From assembly GCA_003246895.1 (NCBI GenBank), contig QKCL01000022.1, forward strand, positions 38,538 to 102,537: a stretch of DNA of 64,000 nucleotides, read 5' to 3'. The translations under genes were made by a program, and so were the position numbers. The stretch is from Spirochaetota bacterium. Lineage in GTDB: Bacteria > Spirochaetota > UBA4802 > UBA5550. Below the pieces are notes generated by a model. That model saw nothing but the letters and a program-made list of their open reading frames with translations. It searched no databases and was not told the DNA's origin. Below, in pieces: positions 8,275 through 16,951 of the stretch. Each line of letters starts with the position of its first letter. The stretch's first letter is position 1.

Positions 8275-8281
8275 TCTTTAA
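8255..8281 (-). promoter_or_regulatory. Sigma-28 (FliA)-like promoter for flgM
   Basis: Minus strand TAAAGATT (8274-8281), 11-nt spacer, ACCGATAT (8255-8262). The E. coli FliA consensus is TAAAGTTT-N11-GCCGATAA, so 13 of 16 positions match with exact spacing. Control of flgM by sigma-28 is known in enterics and would give feedback here. Confidence 0.6.
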
Positions 8282-8312
8282 TTAAATTATCAAACTTTAT
8301 GATAAATGTCTT

Positions 8313-9398
8313 TTAAAAATAGAGTCCGAAGCCGAATTGTCCACCTACAAGGTACAAATTTTTATCCTTGTAGAAAACTTGTCTGTAGACCCCTCCGATC
8401 TTGAAATATGCAGACTTCATATTATAGGACAGATCAAGGGAAGTTGACATATATGGGTCCCAGGAGGACTCCTCTCCTGAAGGTGCAGTGAATGGCTCAC
8501 TGCTGTCTATAAATACTTTAGTATTGGCAATTCCGCCTGAAACTGTACAGTCAATTGAAATATTGCTGTTTCCGGGCTGGATTTTAAAAATAAGCCCAAG
8601 TGTATATGCCTGGTAGCTTAATTCAAGATAACTGGTGGTATCCTTGTTGTCAGAATTTGTTTCCAGATAATCAAAAGCCATTTTAAGACCAAAATTTTTA
8701 TTCAGATTATATGTGATTCCTGGACTTATGAAGTATGTATCATTATAGGAGTTTTTATATTCTCCCAGAATTTTAACATAACCTGCTTCAATGCCCAGGG
8801 AAATATTTCTTAAGGGACCAAATAGCGGGGCAATGGGGGATGGCCTGAATTTTTCGGCGTTTAATTTATTTATTTCTGCAATGTGGCTATTTAAACCGGA
8901 TGCTATAGATTCTGTAACTTTTCTGAAAAAAACACCTGTTTCGTCAGTGGTAACTGTAAATGTTCTTTTCTCTAAGCCCCTGGTGTCAAATATGGTTACC
9001 GAAATTTCAATATTATCTTTATTGATGGTACAAATCCCGCTCACCAAAAAGTTCACCAGCTCAGTTTTGCCGGAGTGGAGTAGAGTCTTTTTGGTTTTAG
9101 CTGAATCCTCATCGATTTCAAGATAATTCAGTTTTCGTATTACATCATAGCCGTATTCTTTTGAAAGCGATTTAAAAACAGACTGCGGTATGATAAACGA
9201 ATAGTATTCAAAGTTTTTATTTGTTATTTCCGGGCTTTCAGGTTTTTTCTCTGTTGTAGTTTCAATATTTTTAATGACCTTGAAGTTATAAACGGCAATT
9301 CTGTCTGGCTCATTGACATTCTTCTTCGCATAAAGATCTGAGGAAATTGCCAGCAGAATTAAAATTATTAAATATTGTATCTTGATAACAGTTTTCAT
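8313..9398 (-). CDS. Secreted protein with TolB-like N-terminus and outer-membrane beta-barrel
   Basis: 361 residues. Signal peptide of about 24 residues ending near SSDLYA. The first half (RIAVYNFKV, VSGICTINKDNIEISVTIFD) resembles the FlgO/TolB-N-type fold that binds in the periplasm. The second half is built of alternating strands (KNFGLKMAFDYLE, YTLGLIFKIQ, GGQFGFGLYF) and ends in Phe, as outer-membrane beta-barrels do. No ribosome binding site precedes ATG. A good promoter at 9410-9438 predicts a 5-nt leader. I know no named homologue. Confidence 0.8.
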   Translation of the reverse strand: MKTVIKIQYLIILILLAISSDLYAKKNVNEPDRIAVYNFKVIKNIETTTEKKPESPEITNKNFEYYSFIIPQSVFKSLSKEYGYDVIRKLNYLEIDEDSAKTKKTLLHSGKTELVNFLVSGICTINKDNIEISVTIFDTRGLEKRTFTVTTDETGVFFRKVTESIASGLNSHIAEINKLNAEKFRPSPIAPLFGPLRNISLGIEAGYVKILGEYKNSYNDTYFISPGITYNLNKNFGLKMAFDYLETNSDNKDTTSYLELSYQAYTLGLIFKIQPGNSNISIDCTVSGGIANTKVFIDSSEPFTAPSGEESSWDPYMSTSLDLSYNMKSAYFKIGGVYRQVFYKDKNLYLVGGQFGFGLYF

Positions 9399-9409
9399 AA
9401 TCAGAAGAA

Positions 9410-9438
9410 AGATTACTGCATAGGCGGGGTCATGTCAA
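9410..9438 (-). promoter_or_regulatory. Sigma-70-type promoter for the TolB/beta-barrel gene
   Basis: Minus strand TTGACA (9433-9438), 17-nt spacer, TAATCT (9410-9415). The predicted +1 is near 9403, only about 5 nt before ATG at 9398. Confidence 0.6.
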
Positions 9439-9453
9439 TGTTTTTTCAGATAC

Positions 9454-10644
9454 TCATGTCGAGTATTCTGCATTTATTCTGACATAGTCGTAGGAAATGT
9501 CAGACGTAAGCATCCTGGAACAGTGGTGTCCAAGGCCTATATCTACAGTCACTGTGTAGAATTTTTTTTCAAGTATTTCGCTGAGGTTTTCAGCTGAATA
9601 ATTTAATGGAGTACCGTTCTGAAAGATTACAGTATTATCGAAATGTATTGATAGACAATTTTCATCTAATTCAGCACCTGAATATCCTGCAGCACAGGCA
9701 ATCCTTCCCCAGTTGGGGTCTTTTCCGAAAATTGCGGTTTTTACCAGTAATGACTCCGAAATGGAACGGGCGATGATTTCTGCATCTTTGTCGGAAGCGG
9801 CATTTATTACATTTATTTCAACAACATGATTTACTCCTTCACCGTCTTCAACGATCTGGTATGACAGATCTGAAAGAATCATTCCCAGGGCTTCACTGAA
9901 GGATTCCAGGTCTTCTCTGGATGTTAGATAGCTTTCTGATCGAGGAGAAAGAATAGTGGCTGTATCATTGGTTGATGTATCTCCGTCAATGGTGAGAGAG
10001 TTAAATGAGCTTTTTATCTTATCGGCAAAAATTCTGTCAAGGTCTGTTTTTGCCACAGGGGCATCTGTTAAAATAAATGATAAAAGTGTAGCCATGTTAG
10101 GTGCAATCATGCCGGCCCCCTTTGCTGTTCCCGCAATCGTATATTGACCCATGCTGGTTTCAAACCTCATGGCAGTATATTTGGGTTTTGTGTCGGTTGT
10201 CATTATGGCTTCGGAAATTCTGGCTCCTTCATTAACAGATAAACCAGAAAGAAGTTTTTCATGGGACTGAAGCATCTTTTCAACCGGCAGTTGGTGTCCG
10301 ATTATGCCAGTAGAGGCAATGAGTATCTGACTCGTGTCAATCCCGGTTTTCGCTGCAATATCGTCAGAAAGCTGTACGGCATTTTCTTCACCTGCGCTTC
10401 CTGTGCATGCATTGGCATTAGTTGCGTTTATAAGGATCGCCCTGACCGGGTTGTTTATCCTTGATTTCGAAATTTTTACAGGAGCAGCCTTTATCTTGTT
10501 GGTCGTGAATACTGCAGAGGCATTGCAGTCGTGGTCGGCCATTATTAATGAGTAATCCAGACGGTTTTTATATCTTATCTGGCATTCAATATTTGAAAAT
10601 CTGTACCCTGGTACAAGTTCAAGACCGCCATTTAATTTTTCCAT
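9454..10644 (-). CDS. argJ: Bifunctional ornithine acetyltransferase / N-acetylglutamate synthase
   Basis: Arginine biosynthesis: transfers acetyl from N-acetylornithine to glutamate, and in bifunctional forms also uses acetyl-CoA. 396 residues, normal. The self-cleavage site is clear: KGAGMIAPNMATLLSF, with Thr186 as the nucleophile that starts the beta chain. ATNANACTG, TIDGDTSTNDT and FGKDPNWGRI are other family blocks. ATG at 10644 has AGGGA about 7 nt upstream. No other arg genes lie in the window. Confidence 0.95.
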   Translation of the reverse strand: MEKLNGGLELVPGYRFSNIECQIRYKNRLDYSLIMADHDCNASAVFTTNKIKAAPVKISKSRINNPVRAILINATNANACTGSAGEENAVQLSDDIAAKTGIDTSQILIASTGIIGHQLPVEKMLQSHEKLLSGLSVNEGARISEAIMTTDTKPKYTAMRFETSMGQYTIAGTAKGAGMIAPNMATLLSFILTDAPVAKTDLDRIFADKIKSSFNSLTIDGDTSTNDTATILSPRSESYLTSREDLESFSEALGMILSDLSYQIVEDGEGVNHVVEINVINAASDKDAEIIARSISESLLVKTAIFGKDPNWGRIACAAGYSGAELDENCLSIHFDNTVIFQNGTPLNYSAENLSEILEKKFYTVTVDIGLGHHCSRMLTSDISYDYVRINAEYST

Positions 10645-10745
10645 GATATAATCCCTGATAGTTTTATTAAAACATTATTTCAGGAGCCTGTAATTCTTCA
10701 ACACAATTTTAGGTCAAAACAGAGAGTGATTATTTTAAAATATTA

Positions 10746-10774
10746 TTGACTGCTGGCGGCTGAGTTGATATTAT
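10746..10774 (+). promoter_or_regulatory. Sigma-70-type promoter for the STAS-NlpC-DsbC-like run
   Basis: TTGACT (10746-10751), 17-nt spacer, TATTAT (10769-10774), about 20 nt before the STAS start at 10802. Confidence 0.6.
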
Positions 10775-10801
10775 CAGATAATTTCTCTGGATGGCAAAAA
10801 A

Positions 10802-11134
10802 TTGAAAATAGAGATTATAAAAAAGAAAGATATTGTTGTTATAAAAATACCAAAGTATTTTTTTATCGGGAATATTGTAGAGGTTGAGGAGATCTGGAAC
10901 CAGATTCTGACCGAAGCTCCAAAAACAGTGGGGTTTGATTTTCAGCAGGTTGAGTTCATTGATTCTTCCGCAATTGGTACACTTGTTAAATTTTATAATA
11001 TTTCAGTGAAAAACAATTTTGAAATGCATATATTTTCCCTGGGAAATGATATAAGGAAAATATTTGAAACGACTAAAATAGACAGAGTTATGTCCGTGCT
11101 GGGCAAAGAGGAATTTGAAAGTTTATATTCATAA
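10802..11134 (+). CDS. STAS-domain anti-sigma factor antagonist
   Basis: 110 residues forming one STAS domain: KTVGFDFQQVEFIDSSAIGT contains the DSSAIG loop whose Ser is phosphorylated in SpoIIAA-type antagonists, and FSLGNDIRKIFETTKID matches the conserved end. Such proteins release a sigma factor or other target from a kinase-type anti-sigma factor, but none is adjacent. Start is TTG at 10802. It overlaps the following NlpC/P60 gene by 20 nt if that gene starts at 11115. Confidence 0.88.
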   Translation: MKIEIIKKKDIVVIKIPKYFFIGNIVEVEEIWNQILTEAPKTVGFDFQQVEFIDSSAIGTLVKFYNISVKNNFEMHIFSLGNDIRKIFETTKIDRVMSVLGKEEFESLYS

Positions 11135-11621
11135 AAGAAAACTGAAAGAATATAATGTGAATCTACTTATAACCCTTACAACGCTTTTTATCGTTACATC
11201 ATGTACTCCCCCTGCAAAACTGTATAGAGGTAATTTTTCCGGATCCGGAGGCGGGGATCGTATAGTACAGACTGCAAGGAAATTTATCGGCGTAAGATAC
11301 AGGTACGGGGGCAATGATCCCAGGGGATTTGACTGTTCAGGATTTTCAAATTATGTCTATAAAAAGAACAGAATAGGAATACCCAGAAGTGCCACTGAAC
11401 AGTTTCAGTCAGGGAAGAGGGTTCCCATAAGCAGGGCAAAGCCTGGAGATCTTGTTTTTTTTAAGATTTATGGCAATAAAATTTCACATGTGGGAATCTA
11501 TTTAGGAAATTATAATTTTATTCATTCTCCCAGGAGAGGCAAAACTGTATCCTGCGAAGATATGAGAAAGGAATATTGGCGGACAAGGTATGCAGGAACT
11601 GTTACGTATCTCAGGAAGTAA
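11115..11621 (+). CDS. NlpC/P60 family peptidoglycan hydrolase lipoprotein
   Basis: Cell-wall endopeptidase anchored as a lipoprotein. The lipobox IVTSC follows a Lys/Arg-rich n-region and hydrophobic core (residues 17-30). The catalytic domain has DPRGFDCSGF (nucleophile Cys), SHVGIYLG (His) and FIHSPRRG (third polar residue). About 168 residues; the start could be TTG 11115 (gives a positive n-region) or GTG 11157. It overlaps the STAS gene upstream and the DsbC-like gene downstream, so the three are probably one transcript. Confidence 0.88.
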   Translation: MKVYIHKRKLKEYNVNLLITLTTLFIVTSCTPPAKLYRGNFSGSGGGDRIVQTARKFIGVRYRYGGNDPRGFDCSGFSNYVYKKNRIGIPRSATEQFQSGKRVPISRAKPGDLVFFKIYGNKISHVGIYLGNYNFIHSPRRGKTVSCEDMRKEYWRTRYAGTVTYLRK

Positions 11622-12402
11622 GGGATTAAAGTCTCTTTCATTTTCAGTCTTAATAATTTTTATCTCTGTTTTTGCGGGGATGAAAATTTCATTGGGGGCA
11701 GATAATTTCTGCAAGTCCGATAAGGCGGAGGCCCTGCTTAAAAAGCATGTACCCCTTGATAAATACAGTATTATAAGCAGAAGGACTGTTGGAGATTTAT
11801 GTGAAATCATAGTTGATAGTGACGGCAAGCTCCTTCCTTTCTATATTTTCGGGGATTCTGTGGTTTCCGGGGAGCTCTGGAAGGAACAGCATAATTTAAG
11901 TGCTGATTTTATAAAGAATCTTAACAGGAAAAATTTTCTTAACCTCAGGAGCAGAATCGATTCTCTTGTGGGTTTTTCCTATTCTCCTTCAAAAATCAAG
12001 AGCAGTAGGGTAATTTATATGTTTACTGAACCCTTGTGCCCTTACTGCCACGAAGCTGGTAAACTTATCTACCAGTTATCCAATAAATACGGTTTTGTTG
12101 TGAAAATCCTTTTTTATTCTGTCCACGGCAGGGAAGGGCAGGAAAAAAGTGTGGAAGCCATATGCAGAAACATAAATTCAAAGGGAAAATTCAATCTTGA
12201 GGAGTATAACAGGCTTGAATGGCGTGAAAAGAAGATAGCTCCTGTTAACAAGTGCAAAAAAGGTGAGAATCTTGTGTCGGAAGTTGAAAAACTGTCTCCT
12301 GTACTCCGGATTGACGGGGTTCCTCTTATTTATAATGATCTTGGCGATTCCGTTGAAGGGTTTGACCCGGAAGAAATAGAGAAACTTGTTAAAGATAAAT
12401 AG
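11590..12402 (+). CDS. DsbC/DsbG-like periplasmic thiol-disulfide protein
   Basis: 270 residues with a signal peptide (hydrophobic core FSVLIIFISVFAGM, residues 18-31), a linker domain, then a thioredoxin-fold domain with EPLCPYCHEAG, a CPYC active site, from about residue 145. The cis-Pro motif appears as RIDGVPLIYND. The order of a short N-terminal domain followed by the CxxC domain matches DsbC-type isomerases, although the N-terminal part is not clearly the DsbC dimerisation domain. It overlaps the NlpC gene by 32 nt. Confidence 0.8.
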   Translation: MQELLRISGSKGLKSLSFSVLIIFISVFAGMKISLGADNFCKSDKAEALLKKHVPLDKYSIISRRTVGDLCEIIVDSDGKLLPFYIFGDSVVSGELWKEQHNLSADFIKNLNRKNFLNLRSRIDSLVGFSYSPSKIKSSRVIYMFTEPLCPYCHEAGKLIYQLSNKYGFVVKILFYSVHGREGQEKSVEAICRNINSKGKFNLEEYNRLEWREKKIAPVNKCKKGENLVSEVEKLSPVLRIDGVPLIYNDLGDSVEGFDPEEIEKLVKDK

Positions 12403-12412
12403 CCTTTGAAAT

Positions 12413-12447
12413 TTTAGTCCATTATTTCTTTACAATAATGGACTAAA
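12413..12447. repeat. Perfect 14-bp inverted repeat between the DsbC-like gene and coaD
   Basis: TTTAGTCCATTATT (12413-12426) and AATAATGGACTAAA (12434-12447) are exact reverse complements around a 7-nt loop. There is no T-tract after it on either strand, so it may be a factor-independent stop of low efficiency, an mRNA 3'-end stabiliser, or an operator upstream of the coaD promoter. Confidence 0.7.
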
Positions 12448-12471
12448 GTGTAAATCCTTCCTTAATAATTC

Positions 12472-12497
12472 TTGACAAATTCTTATTAAAATATAAT
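12472..12497 (+). promoter_or_regulatory. Possible coaD promoter
   Basis: TTGACA at 12472-12477 followed by a TATAAT at 12492-12497 (14-nt spacer, short) or AATTAT at 12495-12500 (17 nt). The hexamers are good but spacing to the best -10 is sub-optimal. Confidence 0.4.
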
Positions 12498-12527
12498 TAT
12501 ATATTGATATTGAAAATCTGAGGATAT

Positions 12528-13004
12528 ATGCGGATTGGGATTTATCCAGGGTCTTTTGATCCTTTGACATATGGGCATATGGATATAATTGAAAGAGCCC
12601 TTAAAGTATGTGATAAACTTGTTGTTGGTATACTTTTAAACAGTTCCAAGAATAATCTTTTTTCTCTGGATGAGAGAGTGGAAATTCTAAGGCACTGTTG
12701 TCGTGAATATGAAAATGTAGAAGTAATGTCTTTCGGTGGTCTGCTGACTGATTATTGCAAAAAACATAAAATAAACTGTATTATTAGAGGTCTCAGAGCT
12801 GTAAGTGATTTTGAATATGAAATCACGCTGGCCTCCATAAACAGGCGACTTGCACCGGATGTGGATACTGTTTTTCTCATGGCCCGTGACGAGAACCTTT
12901 TTGTTTCTTCGAGCGTGGTAAGGGAGGTATCCAGATACAATGGTGATATATCAACACTCGTCCCCCCCCATGTAGCTGAAAAGCTGAAAGCTAAATTCTC
13001 GTGA
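12528..13004 (+). CDS. coaD: Phosphopantetheine adenylyltransferase
   Basis: Penultimate step of coenzyme A synthesis: 4'-phosphopantetheine + ATP to dephospho-CoA. 158 residues, standard. GIYPGSFDPLTYGHMDI carries the TxGH nucleotidyl-transfer motif (His17), IIRGLRAVSDFEYE binds substrate, and FVSSSVVREVS matches the SSS-x-R motif. AGGA lies just upstream of ATG. panC, another CoA-route gene, is in the window at 34947 but not adjacent. Confidence 0.95.
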   Translation: MRIGIYPGSFDPLTYGHMDIIERALKVCDKLVVGILLNSSKNNLFSLDERVEILRHCCREYENVEVMSFGGLLTDYCKKHKINCIIRGLRAVSDFEYEITLASINRRLAPDVDTVFLMARDENLFVSSSVVREVSRYNGDISTLVPPHVAEKLKAKFS

Positions 13005-13054
13005 TTGTTCTGCGTAACTTAATCTCAATATCTTAATTTAATTTTGAAACAAAG

Positions 13055-13074
13055 ATCAGGTTTGTTAACCTGAT
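13055..13074. repeat. 8-bp hairpin ahead of the RNase Y gene
   Basis: ATCAGGTT / AACCTGAT around a TGTT loop, 3' of coaD and 29 nt before the rny start. It has no T-tract, so it could be an mRNA-end structure or part of the rny leader. Confidence 0.4.
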
Positions 13075-13102
13075 AACTAAACGTTTTAAGGGGGACTTAA
13101 AA

Positions 13103-14632
13103 ATGATAACAATCGTTTTAGCCGTATCTCTCCCTGTTGCTGGAATTTTAGGATATGCCCTGCGTGCCTATTTTGGAAAAATAAAGTTAAATTCAGCAGA
13201 GGCCAGATCTCATAGAATCGTTCAGGATGCTTTAAAGGAAGCTGAAAATAAAAGAAAAGAATTGCTCATAGAGGCAAAGGATCAGCTACTGAAAGAGAAG
13301 AATCTTCTTGAGAAGGAGATGAGGGAACGAAGACAGGAGCTTCAGGGTGTTGAAAAGAGGCTTTTTCAGAAAGAGGAAACTATTGACACTAAACTTGATG
13401 ATATCCAGAAGCAGGAAAAGGTCCTGGAAGTAAGAGAACAGGAAGCCAGAGAAAAAGAGGATGAACTCCGTTCTGAGTTTGAAAATCACAGAAAGGAGCT
13501 CGAGAGAATCGCAGGAATGACTGCGGATGAAGCAAAGGATGTTTTGCTCAAGAATGTCGAGAATGAAACAAAACTCGATATTTCAAAAATGATAAACAAG
13601 ATAGAAGAAGAGGCCAGAAGAACTGCGGATAAAAAAGCCAAGGAACTGATAGTTTCCGCGCTTCAGAGGAACGCCTCGGAATATACATCTGAGAATACCG
13701 TTACAACAGTATCCCTGCCTTCGGATGAAATGAAGGGCCGGATAATAGGAAGAGAGGGGCGTAATATAAGAACTCTCGAAAACCTGACCGGCGTCGACAT
13801 GATAATTGATGATACACCGGAGGTTGTGGTTATTTCCGGATTTGATCCTGTAAGGAGAGAAATTGCAAGATTATCCCTTGAGAGGCTGATCCAGAACGGA
13901 AGGATTCATCCTGCCAGAATTGAAGAGGTAGTTGAAAGGGTCACAAAGGAAATAGAGGAGACCATGCTTGAAGAGGGGGAAAAGGCTGCGTATTCGCTGG
14001 GAATTCCGGGCCTCCACAAGGATGCTCTCTATAACATTGGAAAACTGAAATTCAGAACAAGTTATGGACAGGATGTCCTTGCTCACAGCATAGAAGTTGC
14101 CAATCTCGCAGGGATAATGGCCTCTGAAATGAAGCTGGATGTTCAGCTTGCAAAAAGGGCAGGCCTTCTTCACGATATCGGAAAGGGAAATCTTGTTGAA
14201 GGAGAAGGCGCTCATGCTATCGTGGGCAGTGAAATGGCCAAGAAGTTCGGTGAATCTGACAAGTGTGTAAATGCCATTGCATCCCACCATAATGACAGGG
14301 ATCCGGAGACATTTGAAGCAGTACTCGTTCAGGTTGCAGATGCCATATCTGCCTCAAGACCGGGAGCGAGAAGGGAATCTCTTGATACATATCTTAAGCG
14401 TCTTGAGAATATTGAAAAGATTGCCCAGGATTTTAAGGGAGTTGAAAAGACCTTTGCAATTCAGGCCGGCCGTGAACTGAGGGTAATGGTGGACAATACC
14501 CTTGTAAATGATGAAAAGGCTGAGATTATGGCAAGGGATATTGCAAAGAGAATTGAGACTGAACTGAAATATCCGGGTATTGTAAGAGTCACGGTTATTC
14601 GTGAGACAAGAATAATTGACTACGCAAGATAA
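13103..14632 (+). CDS. rny: Ribonuclease Y
   Basis: Membrane-anchored endoribonuclease starting bulk mRNA decay. 509 residues, in family range. Layout: N-terminal membrane helix (residues 2-20), a long Lys/Glu-rich coiled coil (about 25-160), KH domain with LPSDEMKGRIIGREGRNIR, and HD domain with LLHDIGKG and IASHHND. ATG at 13103 has AAGGGGGA upstream. A strong terminator follows, so ymdB, its usual partner, is only partly linked by readthrough. Confidence 0.96.
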   Translation: MITIVLAVSLPVAGILGYALRAYFGKIKLNSAEARSHRIVQDALKEAENKRKELLIEAKDQLLKEKNLLEKEMRERRQELQGVEKRLFQKEETIDTKLDDIQKQEKVLEVREQEAREKEDELRSEFENHRKELERIAGMTADEAKDVLLKNVENETKLDISKMINKIEEEARRTADKKAKELIVSALQRNASEYTSENTVTTVSLPSDEMKGRIIGREGRNIRTLENLTGVDMIIDDTPEVVVISGFDPVRREIARLSLERLIQNGRIHPARIEEVVERVTKEIEETMLEEGEKAAYSLGIPGLHKDALYNIGKLKFRTSYGQDVLAHSIEVANLAGIMASEMKLDVQLAKRAGLLHDIGKGNLVEGEGAHAIVGSEMAKKFGESDKCVNAIASHHNDRDPETFEAVLVQVADAISASRPGARRESLDTYLKRLENIEKIAQDFKGVEKTFAIQAGRELRVMVDNTLVNDEKAEIMARDIAKRIETELKYPGIVRVTVIRETRIIDYAR

Positions 14633-14651
14633 GTGTGAAATATATTGTATG

Positions 14652-14677
14652 AAAAGGGGCTGAAAAGCCCCTTTTTT
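14652..14677 (+). terminator. Rho-independent terminator after rny
   Basis: Stem AAGGGGCT / AGCCCCTT with a GAAA tetraloop and a T6 run. It ends only 20 nt before the ymdB ATG. Confidence 0.85.
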
Positions 14678-14697
14678 ATGCAGAAAGTGCAGAGATT

Positions 14698-15474
14698 ATG
14701 AAAGAAATAAAAATTTTGGCAATTGGTGATGTTGTAGGCAGATCAGGAAGAGACATACTCGCCAGCAAGCTCCAGGGGATAAAAGACCGTGAGCGTATCG
14801 ATCTGACCATTGTAAATGGAGAAAATGCTGCCGGCGGTCTTGCCATAACTCCTGAAGTTGCCCGTGAGATTTTTAAGGTCGGTGCCGATGTCATTACAAC
14901 AGGGAACCATGTATGGAATAACAGGGAAATTTTAAATATACTCGATAATGAGCAGAGATTGTTGCGGCCCCACAATTATCCTCCGGGAGTGCCGGGGAAT
15001 GGTGTTTATGTTGTAAACTGCAAGGGTGTCAGTGTCTGTGTAGTAAATCTTATAGGCCGTGTCATGATGAATCCTGTGGATTGCCCATTCCGGGGATTTG
15101 ATGATATCTACGAAATGTACAGGGATAAGGCTGATTGTTTTATTGTGGATTTCCATGCGGAAGCAACTTCCGAGAAACAGGCTCTTGGCTGGTACACGGA
15201 CGGCAGGGCAGCAGCGGTTTTCGGCACACATACACATGTTCAGACTGCTGATGAGAGGCTCCTTCATGAAGGCACAGGCTATATCTCTGATATAGGCATG
15301 ACAGGTGCAGCTGATTCTGTCATAGGCATGAAGAAAGAGGGCTCACTGAAGTTTTTTCTCACACAGACAAGGGTGAAGTATGAACCTTCAGAAGACAACC
15401 CAAGGGTTAACGGTGTAGTTTTTGTTGTTAACAGTACCGGTGTCTGCTCAAGGATTTACAGAATTAACGAATAG
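14698..15474 (+). CDS. ymdB: YmdB-family calcineurin-like metallophosphoesterase
   Basis: 258 residues of the TIGR00282 family. In Bacillus YmdB is a phosphodiesterase acting on 2',3'-cyclic nucleotides that affects biofilm and motility decisions. Metal-site motifs are in order: IGDVVGRSGRD, NGENAAGG, TTGNHVWNNRE, DFHAEATSEKQALG and FGTHTHVQTAD. Its place right after rny is the conserved arrangement. No strong ribosome binding site is visible, and the rny terminator lies immediately upstream, so expression is probably low or attenuated. Confidence 0.92.
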   Translation: MKEIKILAIGDVVGRSGRDILASKLQGIKDRERIDLTIVNGENAAGGLAITPEVAREIFKVGADVITTGNHVWNNREILNILDNEQRLLRPHNYPPGVPGNGVYVVNCKGVSVCVVNLIGRVMMNPVDCPFRGFDDIYEMYRDKADCFIVDFHAEATSEKQALGWYTDGRAAAVFGTHTHVQTADERLLHEGTGYISDIGMTGAADSVIGMKKEGSLKFFLTQTRVKYEPSEDNPRVNGVVFVVNSTGVCSRIYRINE

Positions 15475-15749
15475 TTTTGGCAAAGAGTAAAGAGTGGTTT
15501 ACTATTCATAAACCTGTGTGAATTAATGTTGGAACCCCGGGAAAATCTCTGTTTTGCAGGTCTTAAAATCCATGAAATTTATTTTTAAAAATTATTATTG
15601 CATCAGAATGTATCTTATTTTTTATTTTCACTTCAGTACTTTTTTCTTGAGCAGGGCATGGCTGAATTGTTTTTCAGTTTATACCGGCTTAATGTTATGT
15701 AAACCGGTTATTAATTAAAATCTACACTATCACAGGGGCTGGCAATAAA

Positions 15750-16868
15750 ATGGTAAAATCTGAGAGATATGATTTTGTTGATTTCCTCCGGGGCATTGCC
15801 ATGACGGTCATGATTGAAGTTCATATCTTCAATGCCCTTCTTGTGAATGGTCTTAAAACCGGCACTTGGTTTACTGTCCTTAATTTTGTTAACGGATTGG
15901 TCGCTCCAGCCTTTATTTTTATTTCAGGATTTGCTTTTACATTCTCTTTCGCTGGAATTTCCGAAACAGGCAGAATAAATTTTATAAGAAAAAAGACTCC
16001 GCGAATACTGCTTATTATACTGGCAGGTTATACAGTACACCTGCCGGCATTTACTTTACAGGGGTTCAGGTATGTTGCAGGAGAGAGGGGACTGAAGGAA
16101 TTTTACAATGTCGATGTACTCCAGTGCATAGGGACAGGCCTTATTCTGTTAATGCTTATTGCGGTTGTGTCAAAAACTGCATTTTCATACAGGATTATAG
16201 TTTCCCTGACAGGTGCAGCCATCGTTATATTCAGTCCCCTTGTCTGGACAGTGGATTTTACTTCAGTACTGCCGGGATTTTTTGCGTCATATTTCAATGA
16301 ACTTAACGGATCATATTTCCCGATTTTTCCCTGGCTTGGTTTTATGTTCGCAGGTTCCCTGACCGCATCTATTTATTCTGAGGCAAAGGAGAGGGAAAAG
16401 GAATTCCTTAAAAAGACCGGTCTCCTGGGCATTGTTCTTGCCTTGTCGGGCCTTGCTGTGCTTTATTTCCTTGAACAGAGTCCCGGGTTTAGTATAAGGC
16501 CCAATCAGTTCTTTTTTATTGAACGTCTTGGTGTGATTTTTATACTGCTCTATGTCTGCAGAATACTCTGTGACAGAAAAGGGCCATTAAAGAATATTCT
16601 GCTTAAGGTAAGCAGGGAATCTCTTGGTGTATACTGGCTTCATCTTCTTCTTATTTATAAACCGTTTTTCGCAGGAAAGTCACTTAATGATCTTTTCTTC
16701 GGAAGACTCGAAATCTCTGCGTGTCTTCTCATTACTTTTATAATGATAATGACCATGTTTCTTTTTGCATATTGCTGGTCTGCATTAAAGAGAAGTTTCC
16801 CTCTGGCCTTTAAGAGAGGGTTCATGGGAACAGTTGCTGTACTCATGATGGTATTTCTGATAAAATAG
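15750..16868 (+). CDS. Integral membrane acyltransferase (DUF1624/heparan N-acetyltransferase-like)
   Basis: 372 residues with 10 or so hydrophobic spans. The N-terminus RYDFVDFLRGIAMTVMIEVH fits the FLRGIAM...H motif of the DUF1624/acyltransferase-3 superfamily, followed by NGLVAPAFIFISGFAF. These enzymes move acetyl groups across the membrane to sugars of envelope glycans; the acceptor here is unknown. The gene stands alone, with 275 nt of unassigned sequence upstream. The C-terminal half is consistent with further transmembrane helices. Confidence 0.7.
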   Translation: MVKSERYDFVDFLRGIAMTVMIEVHIFNALLVNGLKTGTWFTVLNFVNGLVAPAFIFISGFAFTFSFAGISETGRINFIRKKTPRILLIILAGYTVHLPAFTLQGFRYVAGERGLKEFYNVDVLQCIGTGLILLMLIAVVSKTAFSYRIIVSLTGAAIVIFSPLVWTVDFTSVLPGFFASYFNELNGSYFPIFPWLGFMFAGSLTASIYSEAKEREKEFLKKTGLLGIVLALSGLAVLYFLEQSPGFSIRPNQFFFIERLGVIFILLYVCRILCDRKGPLKNILLKVSRESLGVYWLHLLLIYKPFFAGKSLNDLFFGRLEISACLLITFIMIMTMFLFAYCWSALKRSFPLAFKRGFMGTVAVLMMVFLIK

Positions 16869-16951
16869 CATGGCCATATCTTTCAGGTTCATATAGTACT
16901 GATGCCTGGCATTTGCAGACTGTTCAATAAGCCTGTGGAAAAATTTTAATT

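Noticed and set aside
14698..15474. Terminator at 14652 excludes ymdB from the rny operon
   Set aside because: Gene order rny-ymdB is conserved and readthrough is common; sequence alone cannot separate attenuation from complete termination.
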